A stretch of DNA of 64,000 nucleotides from positions 36,715,501 to 36,779,500 of the forward strand of contig OY754465.1 of the NCBI GenBank assembly GCA_963575645.1. The letters run 5' to 3'. The DNA is from Xanthostigma xanthostigma. Taxonomy: Eukaryota > Arthropoda > Insecta > Raphidioptera > Raphidiidae. A model generated the notes under the pieces. It was given only the letters and a program-made list of their open reading frames with translations, was not told the DNA's origin and searched no databases. The position numbers and the translations under genes were made by a program. This document shows positions 20,501 through 33,068 of this stretch, in pieces. Position 1 is the stretch's first letter; each line of letters starts with the position of its first letter.

Positions 20501-23397
20501 AATTCGGAAACCGTTCGGACAAACAGACTGAAAAAGGAAAACCGAAATTAAGTATTGTATACACAGTATTTTAAATAACAATATTTAAGTACTATTTTAC
20601 GGCTTACGTTTTCTGGTCTACTCGTAAATAAATGTTTAGGAGCCGGAGTAGATCTACACTGCCTCAAATAATTATTCCAGTTGAAACTGGCAGGTGGATA
20701 ACCGAACGGCGGTTGTAATCGATGCCCGTTTCTTTCGCACCATCCGGGAGGAAAGATATTTAACGAGTCGGCATTTACCCAAAAATCATGAGCGTCTCCA
20801 TATCCGTCGAAATGTAATCTCATACGATATCCATTTATGTCAGAGACTGTCAAAACACAAAATCGAGATTGATGTTGGGGATCGATGCCTTCCAATTTCA
20901 TGCCAACTCTGAAACCGTTCTTATAATACGGAAAAGGATCTTTAAATAACCTGACGGGCGCAGATTTTGCTTTCATATGCTCTAAATACTTTGCCCATGA
21001 AAAACCTTTTTTTCCATTGAACCAAGGATACATGTATTTGCCCTCTTTGTTAGTATCGTTCGAATTATTATCTTCATCGCTTTGGGCCGGCGTAGCACTG
21101 GCGCTTCTTTTGTAATCGTCATTGTTATTGTCTAGCTTTTTCTGAATATTTAAAAGTTTACGATCTTTCTTTGTAAGTTTTGCATTCGGTCTTCCGCATT
21201 TTTCAGCACACATATAGCTGCATAAGGTCGGACTTATAAATTCGGCTAGCATTCCATAACAACCACAGCCTTCGCAACAGTAAACTTGTTTATCGGAATG
21301 TCTCTTTGCTTTGTGTCTGGCTTTTGTGATTTTCGATTCCACTTCTTTTTTCGCTTGCTTAACTCGTTCAATATCATTGTCAGTTATGACTTCCATAAAA
21401 CCAAACTCATTCATGTGAAATTTTAAATCGCTTCCAGGAAGTGCTCCGATTCCATCATTCCATTCTAAAACTTTAGAAGGGTCAAAATCGTCCATCGTAA
21501 GTTCCACTGGTGGTAATTCCTTCTTTATAACTTCTATTTGTATATCATCTAAAGATAATTTTGATTTAGTTGCCATTTCTTTAGAAATCTCATCACGCAT
21601 TGATATTTTCTTAAAAGTAACATCTGAATTCGAATTGTACCTTGAAAACTTATTTTCTTCATCTGATTGTGATTTGAGTTTACTTATTTTAACGTCGGTG
21701 AAATTATATTCAGGCGATTCAGGAGTGAATTCTATTTCATCGTAATCTTTCAATATAGTATTATGTGATTTACGTCTTCTTTCTGTAACAATAGTTTTGG
21801 TTACTTCGGAAATTTTATCGATTTTCTCAACTGGTTTTTCCGATTCTGTTGATAATATTTTTTCTGTGTCGACTGGTAGTTTACTGCAATCGGATTTTTT
21901 ATTTTTTTCAATAAACGATTTTTTCCAGTCAGCTTCCTGGAAAGACAGTTTCGGTTTTTTAAGAATTGCTATCTCATGCACCTTCTTTACAGGAGTATCC
22001 GGTAACGACTGAGATTTCACAGGTGAAAGTACAGTATCGTCGATAATTCTTCTTTCATGAGAATTTTCCGCAGCAACCGGAACAGCTATTTGTGTAGGCT
22101 TAGTTATAGAAGTTATTATTGTTTCACGTCTAGGAACAGCATTTTTTGAGCTAGAAATAGTACAAGTTACTTCTACTAGGTCTGTTGAATTTTCTTTAAT
22201 TGAAACTTCATAAGATGGATTTGCATCTAAGAACGTTGAATCATTTTCTGGAATGGATAAAGTATATTCCTTTTCTGTCATCGGAATAGGTTTCAAAACT
22301 GAAACTCCGTTGTCAAAAGGAGCAGGCTTCGTTTGTTGTTTATCGGAGGCTGCTGGTTTATTGACATTTTCTTTTTCGATAGCGCACACATTAGAAGGCT
22401 TTGCAGGATCGGTTTCTTTTTCTTCTTGAGGTTTAACTGAGGTCGTACACGTTGTAATAAGGGTAGGTTTCGGTAAAGGCTGCAATGGAGGCAATTTTGG
22501 TGCAACAGCTTGACTATCACAAAGAACAGTAATTGCACCTTTATGATCACTTTGTAACTGACCATTTGTTATTTTCAAATTGATCATAGGACCTGTGGTT
22601 TTCGGTTTTGATGTGGCAGTAGAATTGGCTGGCAAAGGAAGAAGAATGTTAGTAAATTTGGAATGGGAAATCGCAGTCGATGCTGTATCTGAGGATGCAC
22701 GCCTGTTTGCATTGGTTAATTTTGTGGGAGCATTTATGGGAGTGATAACCAATTTCTGATTGGTCGGTGCAGGAACAAGACCAACAGGAAGATGGGTGAT
22801 AATTTGACCCTCTTGTTTTGAACCACCACTCATTACCGGTTTCAGTATAGTGCCCAAATATGCAAATTGTTGTTTTGGACCATTAGGTGTGGAAACAGAC
22901 ACAGGGACTATGCTTTGTAATGAATTGTTTAAAGATTTTTGAGTTTGAAGCATAATTTGGGATTTACCGGAAACTGCTGTAGTAGTGGACGGTACAGGAA
23001 TGGTAACGGTGGAAATCGTACCGGCAGTTTTTGTCGTGTTCGTTAGCTTCGGTGCTATTGCAGAAACAAATTGTGGTCTCGATCTCATAACAATTTTTCC
23101 ATCTGTTGTTTGTGCAATATCAGATGTATTTCCTGTCATTTTTACAATTTGACTTTGAAAGACAACTACTCGAGACGACGGATGTAGAGTTGTAGTCTTC
23201 GTAACATCATTTTGTGGTTGTGTTATGCTGGTTGAAGCCATACTGTTTTCTGAAATGGTGTTTAAATTTGATATAACTTCTTGCTGTTCACTTTCAAAAT
23301 ATATTACATCAGGATCAGTTGGTTCTGTAGCTTCTACTAAATTTATGGTTTCAGTCACTTTAAAGTCGTTTGTGTTTATATCTGCAGTCGTAGTCAT
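17507..23397 (-). CDS. l(3)mbt: Lethal(3)malignant brain tumour-type MBT/SAM chromatin protein
   Basis: Proteins of this family bind mono- and dimethyl-lysine on histone tails and repress transcription in the nucleus. Five coding exons (20608-23397, 20299-20527, 18788-19099, 18363-18576, 17507-18041) join in phase to 1359 residues, like fly l(3)mbt. Residues 1-700 are low-complexity Ser/Thr/Lys/Pro, all in one 2.8-kb exon. The domains in order are: an FCS-type finger (about 706-736, YCCEGCGCYG..C..C), MBT1 (799-898), MBT2 (905-1006), MBT3 (1013-1110), a C2HC finger (about 1120-1145, CSTPGCRGLGH..H..C) and a C-terminal SAM domain (about 1289-1352). In MBT2 the cage residues equivalent to human L3MBTL1 D355, F379, W382 and Y386 are present (D947, F971, W974, Y978). 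The site matching N358 reads His950. ACTGTTTCAG stands just before the ATG, so an upstream non-coding exon exists. Confidence 0.95.
18100..18341. mobile_element. Small MITE in l(3)mbt intron
   Basis: The ends AGTCTGACCGAAGAATCG and the inverted CGGCTTTGATCAGACTAG are similar. It lies in the intron between the C2HC and SAM exons and is not an exon: joining those two exons directly keeps frame. Confidence 0.45.
19877..20117. mobile_element. Long palindromic MITE in l(3)mbt intron
   Basis: Arms of roughly 110 bases meet at about 19999 with almost no spacer. GTTTTCGAGGATGCTGA, GGCGGCGTCAGAATTTCTCG and TTGGG on the left are repeated inverted on the right, and the pairing extends outwards to GGTAAATATTTTGAG and AGTCGGA. 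It can fold into one very stable hairpin. It sits in the intron between the MBT2 and MBT3 exons and is noticeably GC-richer than its surroundings. Confidence 0.8.
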
Positions 23398-23886
23398 TCT
23401 GAAACAGTAAGATATGCATTTGAAAGTGCTAAAACTGTGCTATAATGAGCAGAAAATAATGTTTTTTAACATTTTCATAAAGTTATATACCATTGTTGTA
23501 AGTACATTATGTAAAAGTAAATGGAAATATTGCAAGACATTGATTTACTAAAATACATAAAACTTAACTATATAATGCAAAATGTCATAGTCTTTATAAT
23601 ATAAGAACTAATATAAATTATTTATAGCGTCTATACATACATTTAATAATTTTAAAATCCTGGAAATTAACAAAATCTCGAGTTTAACTATGGTTGGCAC
23701 AATGCAGTAGTCAAACTTTAAAGAGGTTGAAATAAAATTAAAAAAATAACCGAAATAAACAACACAACACAAATACGTATCAACATTATATTAAAACAAC
23801 ATTAATATTACCAATTATGCCGAAATATCTCCTTATTTTTCACTTTTTACTAAAGAAAAACTAAATTATCTGAAAAATGTTCTTAC

Positions 23887-24110
23887 ATGTTCACAATAAC
23901 CGAGCGTTGAAAACATTGGTGCAGGGAGGTGAAACGCAAAGAGGGGAGCACGTCCAACCAACGAAATGGCTGAATTTATTCTGACGTTTTAATCTTTCTG
24001 AAAAATGATTATATTTGTTAATGTCACAATACTTAATATTTTTTTCGTCCAATTTAAAATAAAATATTGATTCTTTTACAAAACTTTCAGACACAGTTAG
24101 GTTCGACTAG
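23887..24110 (-). other. Candidate 5' UTR exon of l(3)mbt
   Basis: On the minus strand, GTGAACAT|GTAAGAA at 23886 is a good donor, and the next acceptor is the CTGTTTCAG two bases before the l(3)mbt ATG. That would make a 486-base intron. The stretch is GC-richer than its flanks. Its upstream limit is not known. Confidence 0.35.
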
Positions 24111-24149
24111 CAATTTTTTTAGCAACTACAATGCACGGCGGGAATCACA

Positions 24150-25080
24150 ATTTATACATTTTTTCTCAGAATAAAAATTGTTGAAGTTACAGTTATATAT
24201 ATTATATTTCGTTTTAATATTTGACTAGTATATAAAACTATGCTTTCTCTACAAATTAATAATAATTGGCGATTATTAATCAGCATCTAAATTTAATATT
24301 TTCGAAACCAGTGGCCCTTAAATGTGCATTATATTCATCGTGCTCATGTCCTGAATTATTGACAATTATAACATTATTTATGGTGTTTGATATATTTCAG
24401 ATCGAAAACATTCCTATAATACTGAATTAATATAAGTATTGTGCATGACTGATATATTATTTATATATTCATCGAATAGTACTTATTAAAAATTACTAAT
24501 GAAACTAAATTTGTGAGAAAAATATTTCATCAGTGTAACAAGAATATCAATTATAAAAACAGTTTATAGATAAAACTTATAAAAATCAAATTAATATACC
24601 TTAAAAATTTTAATTTTCTTCAATTCTTCTTTTATTTTCGTTACTAAAAATTAATTGTGAAATTACTTTTTTGGACCTTAACTTGACTATTTACCAAGCT
24701 TCTGTCAGTGTACCCAATATCACGTAAACAGGAATTAAACAAAACATTAATGAAACATAATATTTTAGCCTCCAGGTAATACTTGTCGACTTTTAACTAA
24801 ACTTGAAACTAATGAACTACAGTTACTTTATTCTTAATGTCTTTAGATAATAACATTTCATTTTTAAACTCATAAATCTTACTTCTATAGGGACTTTTCA
24901 AATATAACATATTGTACCACTGTGGGTCATTGTGTTTTGACGTTTCAAAAATGACCTAGAGAAATATGGGATATGTGTTGTGACCATAATCATATCATTC
25001 CTGCATGTTTTCGCACCATTTTGAAACGAACATGGGCAATATAAATTATTCTACAAATATCATTATTTTTAAATAAAACA
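24150..25080. other. AT-rich intergenic stretch
   Basis: Between the l(3)mbt leader and the Amnionless 3' end. No feature recognised apart from AATAAA on the minus strand at 25083-25088, a likely polyadenylation signal for Amnionless. Confidence 0.5.
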
Positions 25081-25265
25081 AATTTATTTTGAACATCAAA
25101 ATTGAGGCTATTTTTTCAGTTTTAAATTTAAACTGTATAGATTACTAATTATTATAGTTTTTATAAATACATAACATTGAATCACTTATTTATCTACTTA
25201 TCACTAATGCAAATTAGTTCTTAAAATTAAACGTGGTGATGTCATGCCAAGATAACGAAAGTGTG

Positions 25266-27340
25266 TTATCCCTCTTCTTGATCAGAATCTTTATCCTTAA
25301 GTTCACTAAATTTTAACGAGTTGTTCGTTTCTACTCGTTCACTGATATCCTAAAATTTTTAATAAGAAAAATTCTAATTGAAGTTACAATTCTAACGAAT
25401 ATATAAAAAAAACACTAAAATATAATTTGATAATTTACCGATTCTCCCGTTGCAATACTTAAATTGCTAGGTCCAGCAATATTGCAGAGGGGGTTATCAA
25501 ACGAAGCTCTATTTAAATTAAACACTGAACTAGCCGTAGACCGAGAACCAAATTCTAAACCTCCATCAGGAGCATTTTCAAACCGAGCGAATAAAAATGG
25601 TTGTAGCGTTGGTATTCTAATTGATGGCATTGTAAATGCAATCCTAAAGTAAAATAAGTTATTAGTTGTAACTTTTTTTGTCAATATTTTAACGAGTTAA
25701 AATGTGAGAAACTTACTTTCGTTCTTGCAGTGGTTCAAAATATAGAAACATAATAGTTATACAAACAATTACGACAGCTAATGTACTGAAGAAAATAGTG
25801 AAAAATCCAATGCCAGAATCTGGATCATATGAATATCCAGATTGCATAAGAATTAATGATCCTTTGAGTCCCAAGTTTGATGCTAAAAAAATATTCAATA
25901 CATAAAAAATAATTTTTAAGATATAAAAAAATGAGTACATACTTGAATCAAGTTTTTCTTTAAGTTCATTCGCAAATTTAGTGCTCTCTTCTTGATAATC
26001 ATTTTTTTCTATTATAATTATTTGCGTGTAGACATCATCTTTATATAAAACTTTGCTACTATAAAATTTCAGTTCATATCTTGAATTATCGATTTGTTCT
26101 TTTATAAACGTGTTCAGACTGTTTGAGCTGAACCTACTAGATTCAAACTTTGATAATAACGATGCTCCTGAAAATTAAGTTTTTTAATAAATGGTGACTT
26201 TCATTTTGCATGAGCTGTGTGAGTTCTGAGCACATACATGTACGAAGACTATTTCTCCACTTTTTTGTGTGCTTGTGGCTTATCGTACTGAAATCTAAAC
26301 TAGGAATAAGCGATATTTAAAAAAATATCGATAACATTGATATATCGATGAACCTACATATATATATATTATATGTTGATGCCCATAGAAGTTACATAGA
26401 GTCGATTATATTTAGCTTAGTTAATAATTTATTTTAAGTGAGCACTTCGTACCGCATATTTGACAACAGAATCCAACAGGTTTTACTGGTGATACACATC
26501 GAGGCCTTTGACACTGTACATATTGACAAACGGCTTTTTCCATACTTTCATCGATACGCGAATGACAGACGCAGTCAGGACAATCGATATCTTGAATTGT
26601 TATGATATCGTACACATAATTTTCTTTAATAAATTGTCTTGTGCCAGGTTCAGACAATAAGTATCTTTTGAAATCTAAATCTGACATTTCAATGCCATCT
26701 ACCGTTAAACTTTTTATTGTACATTGCTTTTTCGGCAATAATACATACACTGTACTGTACTGTGGAAATATTACATCATCGTGTTCGCATGGTATTTGTT
26801 CTAAGTCTGGCACAGGTTTATTTGAATTCTCTGATCTCCAATTATCTGGTTGAAGCCACGGAGATATTTTTATACGTTTGAAAAATGTATCTAAAAATAT
26901 TGTGTCGTTATTCTTGGTTTCATTATACATAGTACATAAACATTATTCTTTTTACCTTTTCCCATGCAAGTTACTGTTTTCTGTTCACCGGTAAGATGTA
27001 TTTCTTGATCAGTAAATACGATTTCACCTTCTCTAGGTAAAATCAATTCTCGAATCCATATTTTTCCAGTGGGTAATGTTATGGCAGCCTCTAGCGTTGC
27101 TGGGAGTATAATTCGATCGGCTTCACAAGGTAATTTCTTATCCTCCCAGTTTGAAGTATCATTGAAATTTATTGTTGGTCGCCAGTATTTTATCACAGAT
27201 GTAACTAAAATTGACAAGAGTTCAAAAAAAGTATTTTAATTCTTTTTAAATGTAAAACAAATTCCAGTTTTATTAAAGTATTAAAAATCACCTGGTGTTA
27301 TACAATAAAGTAAAACACAATATAACGTTAAATGAAACAT
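25266..27340 (-). CDS. Amn: Amnionless, cubilin co-receptor
   Basis: Amnionless is a single-pass membrane protein that anchors cubilin and drives its uptake in absorptive epithelia; in insects it serves nephrocyte-type endocytosis. Seven exons join in phase: 27292-27340, 26956-27204, 26453-26890, 25943-26167, 25717-25882, 25439-25643, 25266-25349. The product is 471 residues, against about 450 in mammals. Exon 1 is a signal peptide (MFHLTLYCVLLYCITP). The ectodomain begins with the family pattern KYWRPTINFNDTSNWEDKKL and ends in a cysteine-rich module (CPDCVCHSR..CQYVQCQRPRC..GFCCQICG). One membrane span, about FFTIFFSTLAVVIVCITIMF, lies near residues 345-370. The cytosolic tail has FDNPLCN, resembling the FxNPxF uptake signal. 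Most introns are 60-80 bases. It follows l(3)mbt on the same strand. Confidence 0.93.
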
Positions 27341-27399
27341 TATTTTAACACATTTATATTGCGGTATTGAAAACATACTGGTTAGTGGGCACATTACGA

Positions 27400-28590
27400 A
27401 TTATTATGACCTATCAACATAACTGTAACATAATATGATAATAGAAATGGGTGGATTGTTTTTAAGGTGAAAAATGTTGCGTTTTTTTTGCTTTTTTTGT
27501 TCAGAAAGTCCATGTGATTGGACATTTTATAAAAGTAGGTATAGTATTTTTTTCTAAACACAAAATGAAAAATGTAATTGATATAAATGAAAATATAGGA
27601 AACATTATTGGAAACTGACATTCCATGTCAATCAGGACATATCAGTGTTTTAGTGAAGAATTAATACTACTGATAGTTCAGAGCATAAATTATAATATCA
27701 TTTAACGTGAAATAAACTATAAATAGCGCTAAAATATTTGAATTATAAACCAATTACCCAATAAAACATGGCTCTACTGCCATCTGACGTAATTTCATAA
27801 ATACTTTCAAGTTTCAGTTGAACTTTTCTGATCTACAATCGTTTTCCATCAACAATCAATTTATCTTTGCAAATACTAAATTCAGTTTTTATTTTAGTTT
27901 GAGCAATTATCGGGTGCTATTCGAATTTTGTTACTAAGTAGTCTAACACAATTATACTAAGTTGATATGTATTTTTTTTCTAATAAGCAGTTGACGTCAG
28001 TTTGTTTCCAATTTGACTAATAAAACTCTTTTGATTAATACTTAAATAATTGTAAAATATGACAAATGACAATCTAATTAAAATCCTATTGGAGATAATT
28101 AAGTTGTTGTCTGAAAGAATTAAGAAAACTAATAGAGTTAACTTTTTTATTTGGCTTCATTGCTTTGCATAACATTTTTATGCACAAAACAAAAATAAAA
28201 TCATAGATTAGTTAATTTACATGTACGTTAAAAATTAATATACATATTAATTTGTATGTTTTACAATAGGTGTCACGTCAAAACTCAAAAATCTCAATAA
28301 ATTTTTTCCAAGTGACGTAACAAATTAGGTATATCATTTTAAAATATTTTGACGTTTTCTTTTTGTATTTTATTCAGTACTTATAAATACATATTTATTG
28401 GAACATGAAGCATTTAGTTGAGTGTTAAAACTATTAAAAGGGAATTGAGTTTGGGTCGGTACCCGCGCAGATTCTGCATGATGCCAAAATCTAAATATAT
28501 CCGTTTTATCGTTGGTGGGGCAGAGGGTTGGACAGATGCGTCGTGACGGACCATGTCGTCCACGCCGGATTTCAGATCTATGATCTCCCG
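27400..28590. other. AT-rich stretch upstream of Amnionless
   Basis: It should contain the Amnionless promoter close to 27341, but no motif could be picked out. From about 28440 base composition becomes GC-richer. Confidence 0.5.
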
Positions 28591-28596
28591 CTCAGT

Positions 28597-28673
28597 TTCT
28601 CAGTGAATTTTTGTGTGGTGCGTTTGACTTAACGAATTTATCTCTGCCTGTGATTTTAACGGAATATTTTGAG
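28597..28673 (+). other. Candidate non-coding first exon
   Basis: A GC-richer island (28440-28673) contains two initiator-like TCAGT sites (28597, 28604) and ends at a good donor, TTTTGAG|GTTAGT. No coding frame is conserved in it. The next strong plus-strand acceptor with an open reading frame recognised is at 62074, so this could be the 5' leader of the proline-rich gene. This is inference only. Confidence 0.3.
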
Positions 28674-28679
28674 GTTAGT

Positions 28680-30248
28680 TGTATTATTCTAATTTGACTA
28701 GTATTGACAAATAACTTAAAAACACATTTTTATTTGTATTGTACTGTATTTACGTTATTAATTGTAGATGTAAGACTTTCTATCTTCTTATTTTTGGTAA
28801 TTATTATTTAATTGAAAACGGTTGTAGTTTGTTGAAGCTCAATTATGTAACCTGTAAAATTTGGATTTAAACAATTAAAATGTTTGAATTGTTAACAATC
28901 GCACTACTTTGTTGTGAACAATTATGTTTGTTGTAACTTATGTAACAAGGTATTTTGTTAAATATTTTTATTTTAGTAAATTGTCCATTGTTGGAAGTAC
29001 TGAAAAGACGAAAAGAATAAAATTTAACATTTTACAAACGTTGGTCGATCGCGGGTCAATAATTATAATAATAATACGGGTGTGGGGGACTACGTCGAAC
29101 TGAAAGAATATTTAATTGGTTTTATAATAATTTGTCCCAAATAACAGATTATGTACCAAATACCTTATATCTTTGAATTAAGGTTTATGATCTACATATA
29201 TTAGATATCGTGTCCATCGAGATAATTAATTGTTTATGATCTACTTTCTAAAAAAAAAGATATAGGTACTAGGTAGTTAGTTATCTACCTATTGCAATAA
29301 TTTGTAAAAAAAGCTTTTGACTTTTTTATATCAGTATTCAGTATACCTACATACATTGTTTCACAAAAATTAAAAAAAAAAAATGAAATAATTTTATATT
29401 AACACTTTGATAGACACTTAAAAATTCATTTTTGTTCCAATTTTGACACTATAGTTTTTAAATTTTTTCATATGTTTGAATTACTTTTAAAAGTTTTTTT
29501 TTTTTTTTTTAAATTTGTGTTGACCTGACTCTTGTCTTTGGCCAGTAGTTATGTTGTGACAATATTTCCTTAATAGATATTTGTACGGTGACACAGAGCA
29601 TACAGGGTATGTAATATGTATTCTGCAAGTACACTGGAAAATAGACTGCTACACCCGTCTGGCTATAAAACGTTCCGTAGTATACGACGGCTTCAGCCGT
29701 CGTGTGCGTGTCAAACTTTTGAAGTTTTGTTTATGACGGTCTAAGCCGGTCTGTCCGTCAAAGTGTTAATTACTAATCACTAGATAAATCAGTTGCAAGG
29801 TAACAAGAATTAATGAATAAAGTGTGGAGTTGTTATGCTTTTGCCATAATATAAAAATACCCTTGTTTCGCTAATAATATGTAGAAGATGATTTTCAATA
29901 TCAGAATTTCCACAGCGTCAATAAAATTTTCATGTAAAAACTCGTAATTTGTATTTTCCAGAAAAGAATCGTAATTTAATTGGACGTTCGAATTAATTAA
30001 TGCATTTTTATACGTTTGTGATTATAAAAAGAGACTGTGTATTTTACAGTACACACAATAGAAGAAAAATTGATAGGTAATTGTAAAAAAAAAAACAAGG
30101 ACTGATCCGATTTTCATAAACATTTTATTGTACAAATCAGTAAAAATTCTGAACAAAATGGTGTCGAAATTTTTCAAATCGGTTAACCCTTCGAAAAGTT
30201 ATGGCTGAACAGAACATATAAAAAAAAAATATTTTTGTGAAGTAAGTT
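28680..30248. other. AT-rich stretch, possibly intron
   Basis: Only a short hairpin at 29686-29703 (CGACGGC TTCA GCCGTCG) stands out. Confidence 0.4.
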
Positions 30249-30249
30249 A

Positions 30250-30459
30250 AAAATTGGTTGTCTGTAAAGTCGGTTTACGGATGATAGTTTTACGTGATAA
30301 CGTATTCCGCTCGAATATCATATTATTTAATAATACATTACTGCGCTCTCGCTTGCACGCACAGGGTCAGGCGGAACGTTACGGCGGAACGGAACGTTAC
30401 ACTTTTTCGTGCGTGCAGCTGGTGTTTCATCAATTTATAAGACGTTATCACGTCAAAAA
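30250..30459 (+). mobile_element. Family A repeat, copy 3
   Basis: TTGGTTGTCTGTAAAGTCGG to GACGTTATCACGTCAAAA, with a small internal duplication GGCGGAACG/GGAACGTTAC. Confidence 0.85.
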
Positions 30460-32515
30460 CGACTTAACCGATTTTTATAAACATTTTATAGTACCAATTC
30501 GAAAAGTTTTGGTTGAACATACATAAAAAATATACGTGTATACCCTTTCCTTTTTTGAAAAAATGATTAAAATTCTGTGTAAATATAATGATAATGCAAA
30601 TCTGTCTGTAATTTGAAATTTCGTTTTTTGCGGACACCTTGACAGGAGAACGCGTATTTACAATGTTTGTCTTTATATATTTGTACTGGCATCGCTTAAA
30701 AACGGTGAAGACTGAAGAGGCTGATGTGATTTTGATGAAACTTCTCACTGTCAAATCAAACTTAAAGTACCTACAGGGATACTGTATAGTTACGTTTTGG
30801 TTATGATAGTTTTCGTCAAATTTGCATGCAAATCTGAGCTCTGATGGTAAAATCGAAGTTCGCGCAAGAGAAGCCACAGGAAAAAGCTAATTTACAATAA
30901 TAATAAAATAGTGACATATCAATTGTATTTTGTTAGTAACATTCAAGTGAGTCTTGAATTATCGTATTTTTGAATTATGGAATGCTTGTTTTAAATAGAT
31001 ATTAATTAATAAAACTAAATATAGTTTTGAAGGTTAAGTACGGTCGAGAATAGATAAAACATTATTCAAGTGGCCAGTCACCCACACAAGAAGGTGATCG
31101 AACCCACTGTATTATCTTTGAAAGTAAATAGACATTTTCAAAGGATTAACTATATAAACGAGAGTTTGTAAAACAATTCAGAAATAAAGATGACCGAAGA
31201 TTTTTTAAATTTACATAGGTATACAGATTTCAGAAGCGTCCGGTTTTCCAGTTTGTTTTTTGATATTTTTTTTTGTATTTCATCTATAAATTTTATAAAA
31301 CGCAACGTCTTCTTATCTGTCTGTCCGTTACTTGAACTTCACCCATAAATGGATGCCAGACATGCGCGAAAAAATTGTTCGCTTTTGAACAATTTAATAC
31401 GATTGATATTAGCATGATTCTGGGCAGTTTTCGTTTCCGTTACGTTAACAGTCAAAATTTTAGTAGAAACAGAGGTGAAAAGACCTAACTTATTGTGATT
31501 TTACTTCGACCATGCGTTATCTACTCAGCATTTCAGTAAACTATTCTATGCGAAGCGTTTTATATAGTATCTACGTAAATATTTATTGTTTACAATTTTT
31601 ATGGAAGTTTCAAACGTCATAGAAAAATCGAAGAAGAAGCATGATATGTGCTGTGTAGTACTTAATTGTGTTAGTAGTTCAAGTGTAAATATTGGTATCA
31701 AATTATTAAATTGAAAAGTGACTGAGTTCTATCAGCCGATTATACACCGTTGCTTCCTTGCGGCGTCTCTTTTAAATTTGACGTTTGCATGCAGAAAGCA
31801 ACAAAGATAACCTTATTACTACAGCTTGCATCAATGATTCTGCCACATTTTATAATGTGACAAGTAGGTACTTGTGATTTTTTCCTTTCAATGTAATTAC
31901 GTTTTGAAGGATTAGGATTATCCCAACGACTAATTTCTTCCACGGAAATATACGTTTTAAATAAAACATCAAAACCTTGTATACTGTCATTGCAAACGGT
32001 TCGCATAGTGTGACCATATTAAATATTTTCAAATAGGCTTCGCCTTTAGGTAAAATCCGTTCAAATCTGTGCTCAAATTGAAATTTCAGTTATTGGTAGA
32101 GCTCAGAGATCATTGTTTCGATTGTTCATGCATTCAAATTGTTATTATTCAACGGCATAATTACTTATATAGAAACTGAGCTTCAAGTTGAACTAGGAAA
32201 ATGGGTCCTCGACCTAATTCTTTAACAACGATCTTCTTTAACCCAAAACTCGTTCTTTCTCAAAATTAAGCTCTTAAATATTGGAGAGTTAATGAGATCA
32301 GATGGTATTTTTTCGTTAGGTATAGCAAAAATCTTTCCAAAAATTCTCAAAAAAAATATTTCGTAATATATTTGTCATATCTATATAGATTCGAACAATT
32401 CTAGGTAATTCTGGGCCCCTTAACTTTGAGGAGCCCCGGGAATCAGGTTTGTCCTTATCTGGAAGTAGTTACGCCACTGTTATTTTTGTTTAAACTTCGA
32501 TAAAGACAGGTGTAG
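30460..32515. other. No recognised gene or repeat end
   Basis: A short minus-strand frame at 31740-32006 is open but matches nothing known to me and has no splice context. Confidence 0.4.
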
Positions 32516-32523
32516 GTTCAAGC

Positions 32524-32798
32524 ATAGGCGTAGCAACCACTGTATCGTAGGTAGGGCCAAATTTTCAACTCTACCTACCATTACCAGCTGCCATTTACAC
32601 ATAATTTTAAATCTTTGATTAACGTCTGAATAGAACTCTTCATAACATAACATAATTTTAAAACTGCTCATAGATGCGAAATCGATCAACACGACTTTCT
32701 GGAGAAATTTCACGACAAAGAAAATATGTAGATTATTGTAGATTTATCTTGTTATTTGTACGTGAACAATTCATATTCCCCCCTTGCTACGCCAATGG
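32524..32798. mobile_element. hAT-like MITE (275 bp)
   Basis: The ends ATAGGCGTAGCAA and TTGCTACGCCAATGG are inverted, and the 8-base duplication GTTCAAGC is perfect (32516-32523, 32799-32806). Confidence 0.8.
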
Positions 32799-33068
32799 GT
32801 TCAAGCTATACATATGCCTATATTATATTATACATATAAGAAGTGTAAGTATCAATATAGTGAAAGTCAAGCTTTCGTTGTCACACTGTACAAATAAATT
32901 TTGTATTAATAGTTACGTCTGTTTGACAGTGGCCGTGCTCTGTTGAAAACACATTTGAGCTCATGTTTATGTAAAATCGGAGCAATTAAATTTACAATAA
33001 AAATGATCATACATCTATTTATACTTTAGGTACCTAAAATGTAGGAAAATATTAAGGTCAACCGTTAC

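Noticed and set aside
23891..24094. 67-codon minus-strand frame upstream of l(3)mbt
   Set aside because: Overlaps the likely 5' leader; composition is AT-driven and no domain is seen.
31740..32006. 88-codon minus-strand frame
   Set aside because: No family resemblance, no splice context, no repeat copies in the window; most likely chance.
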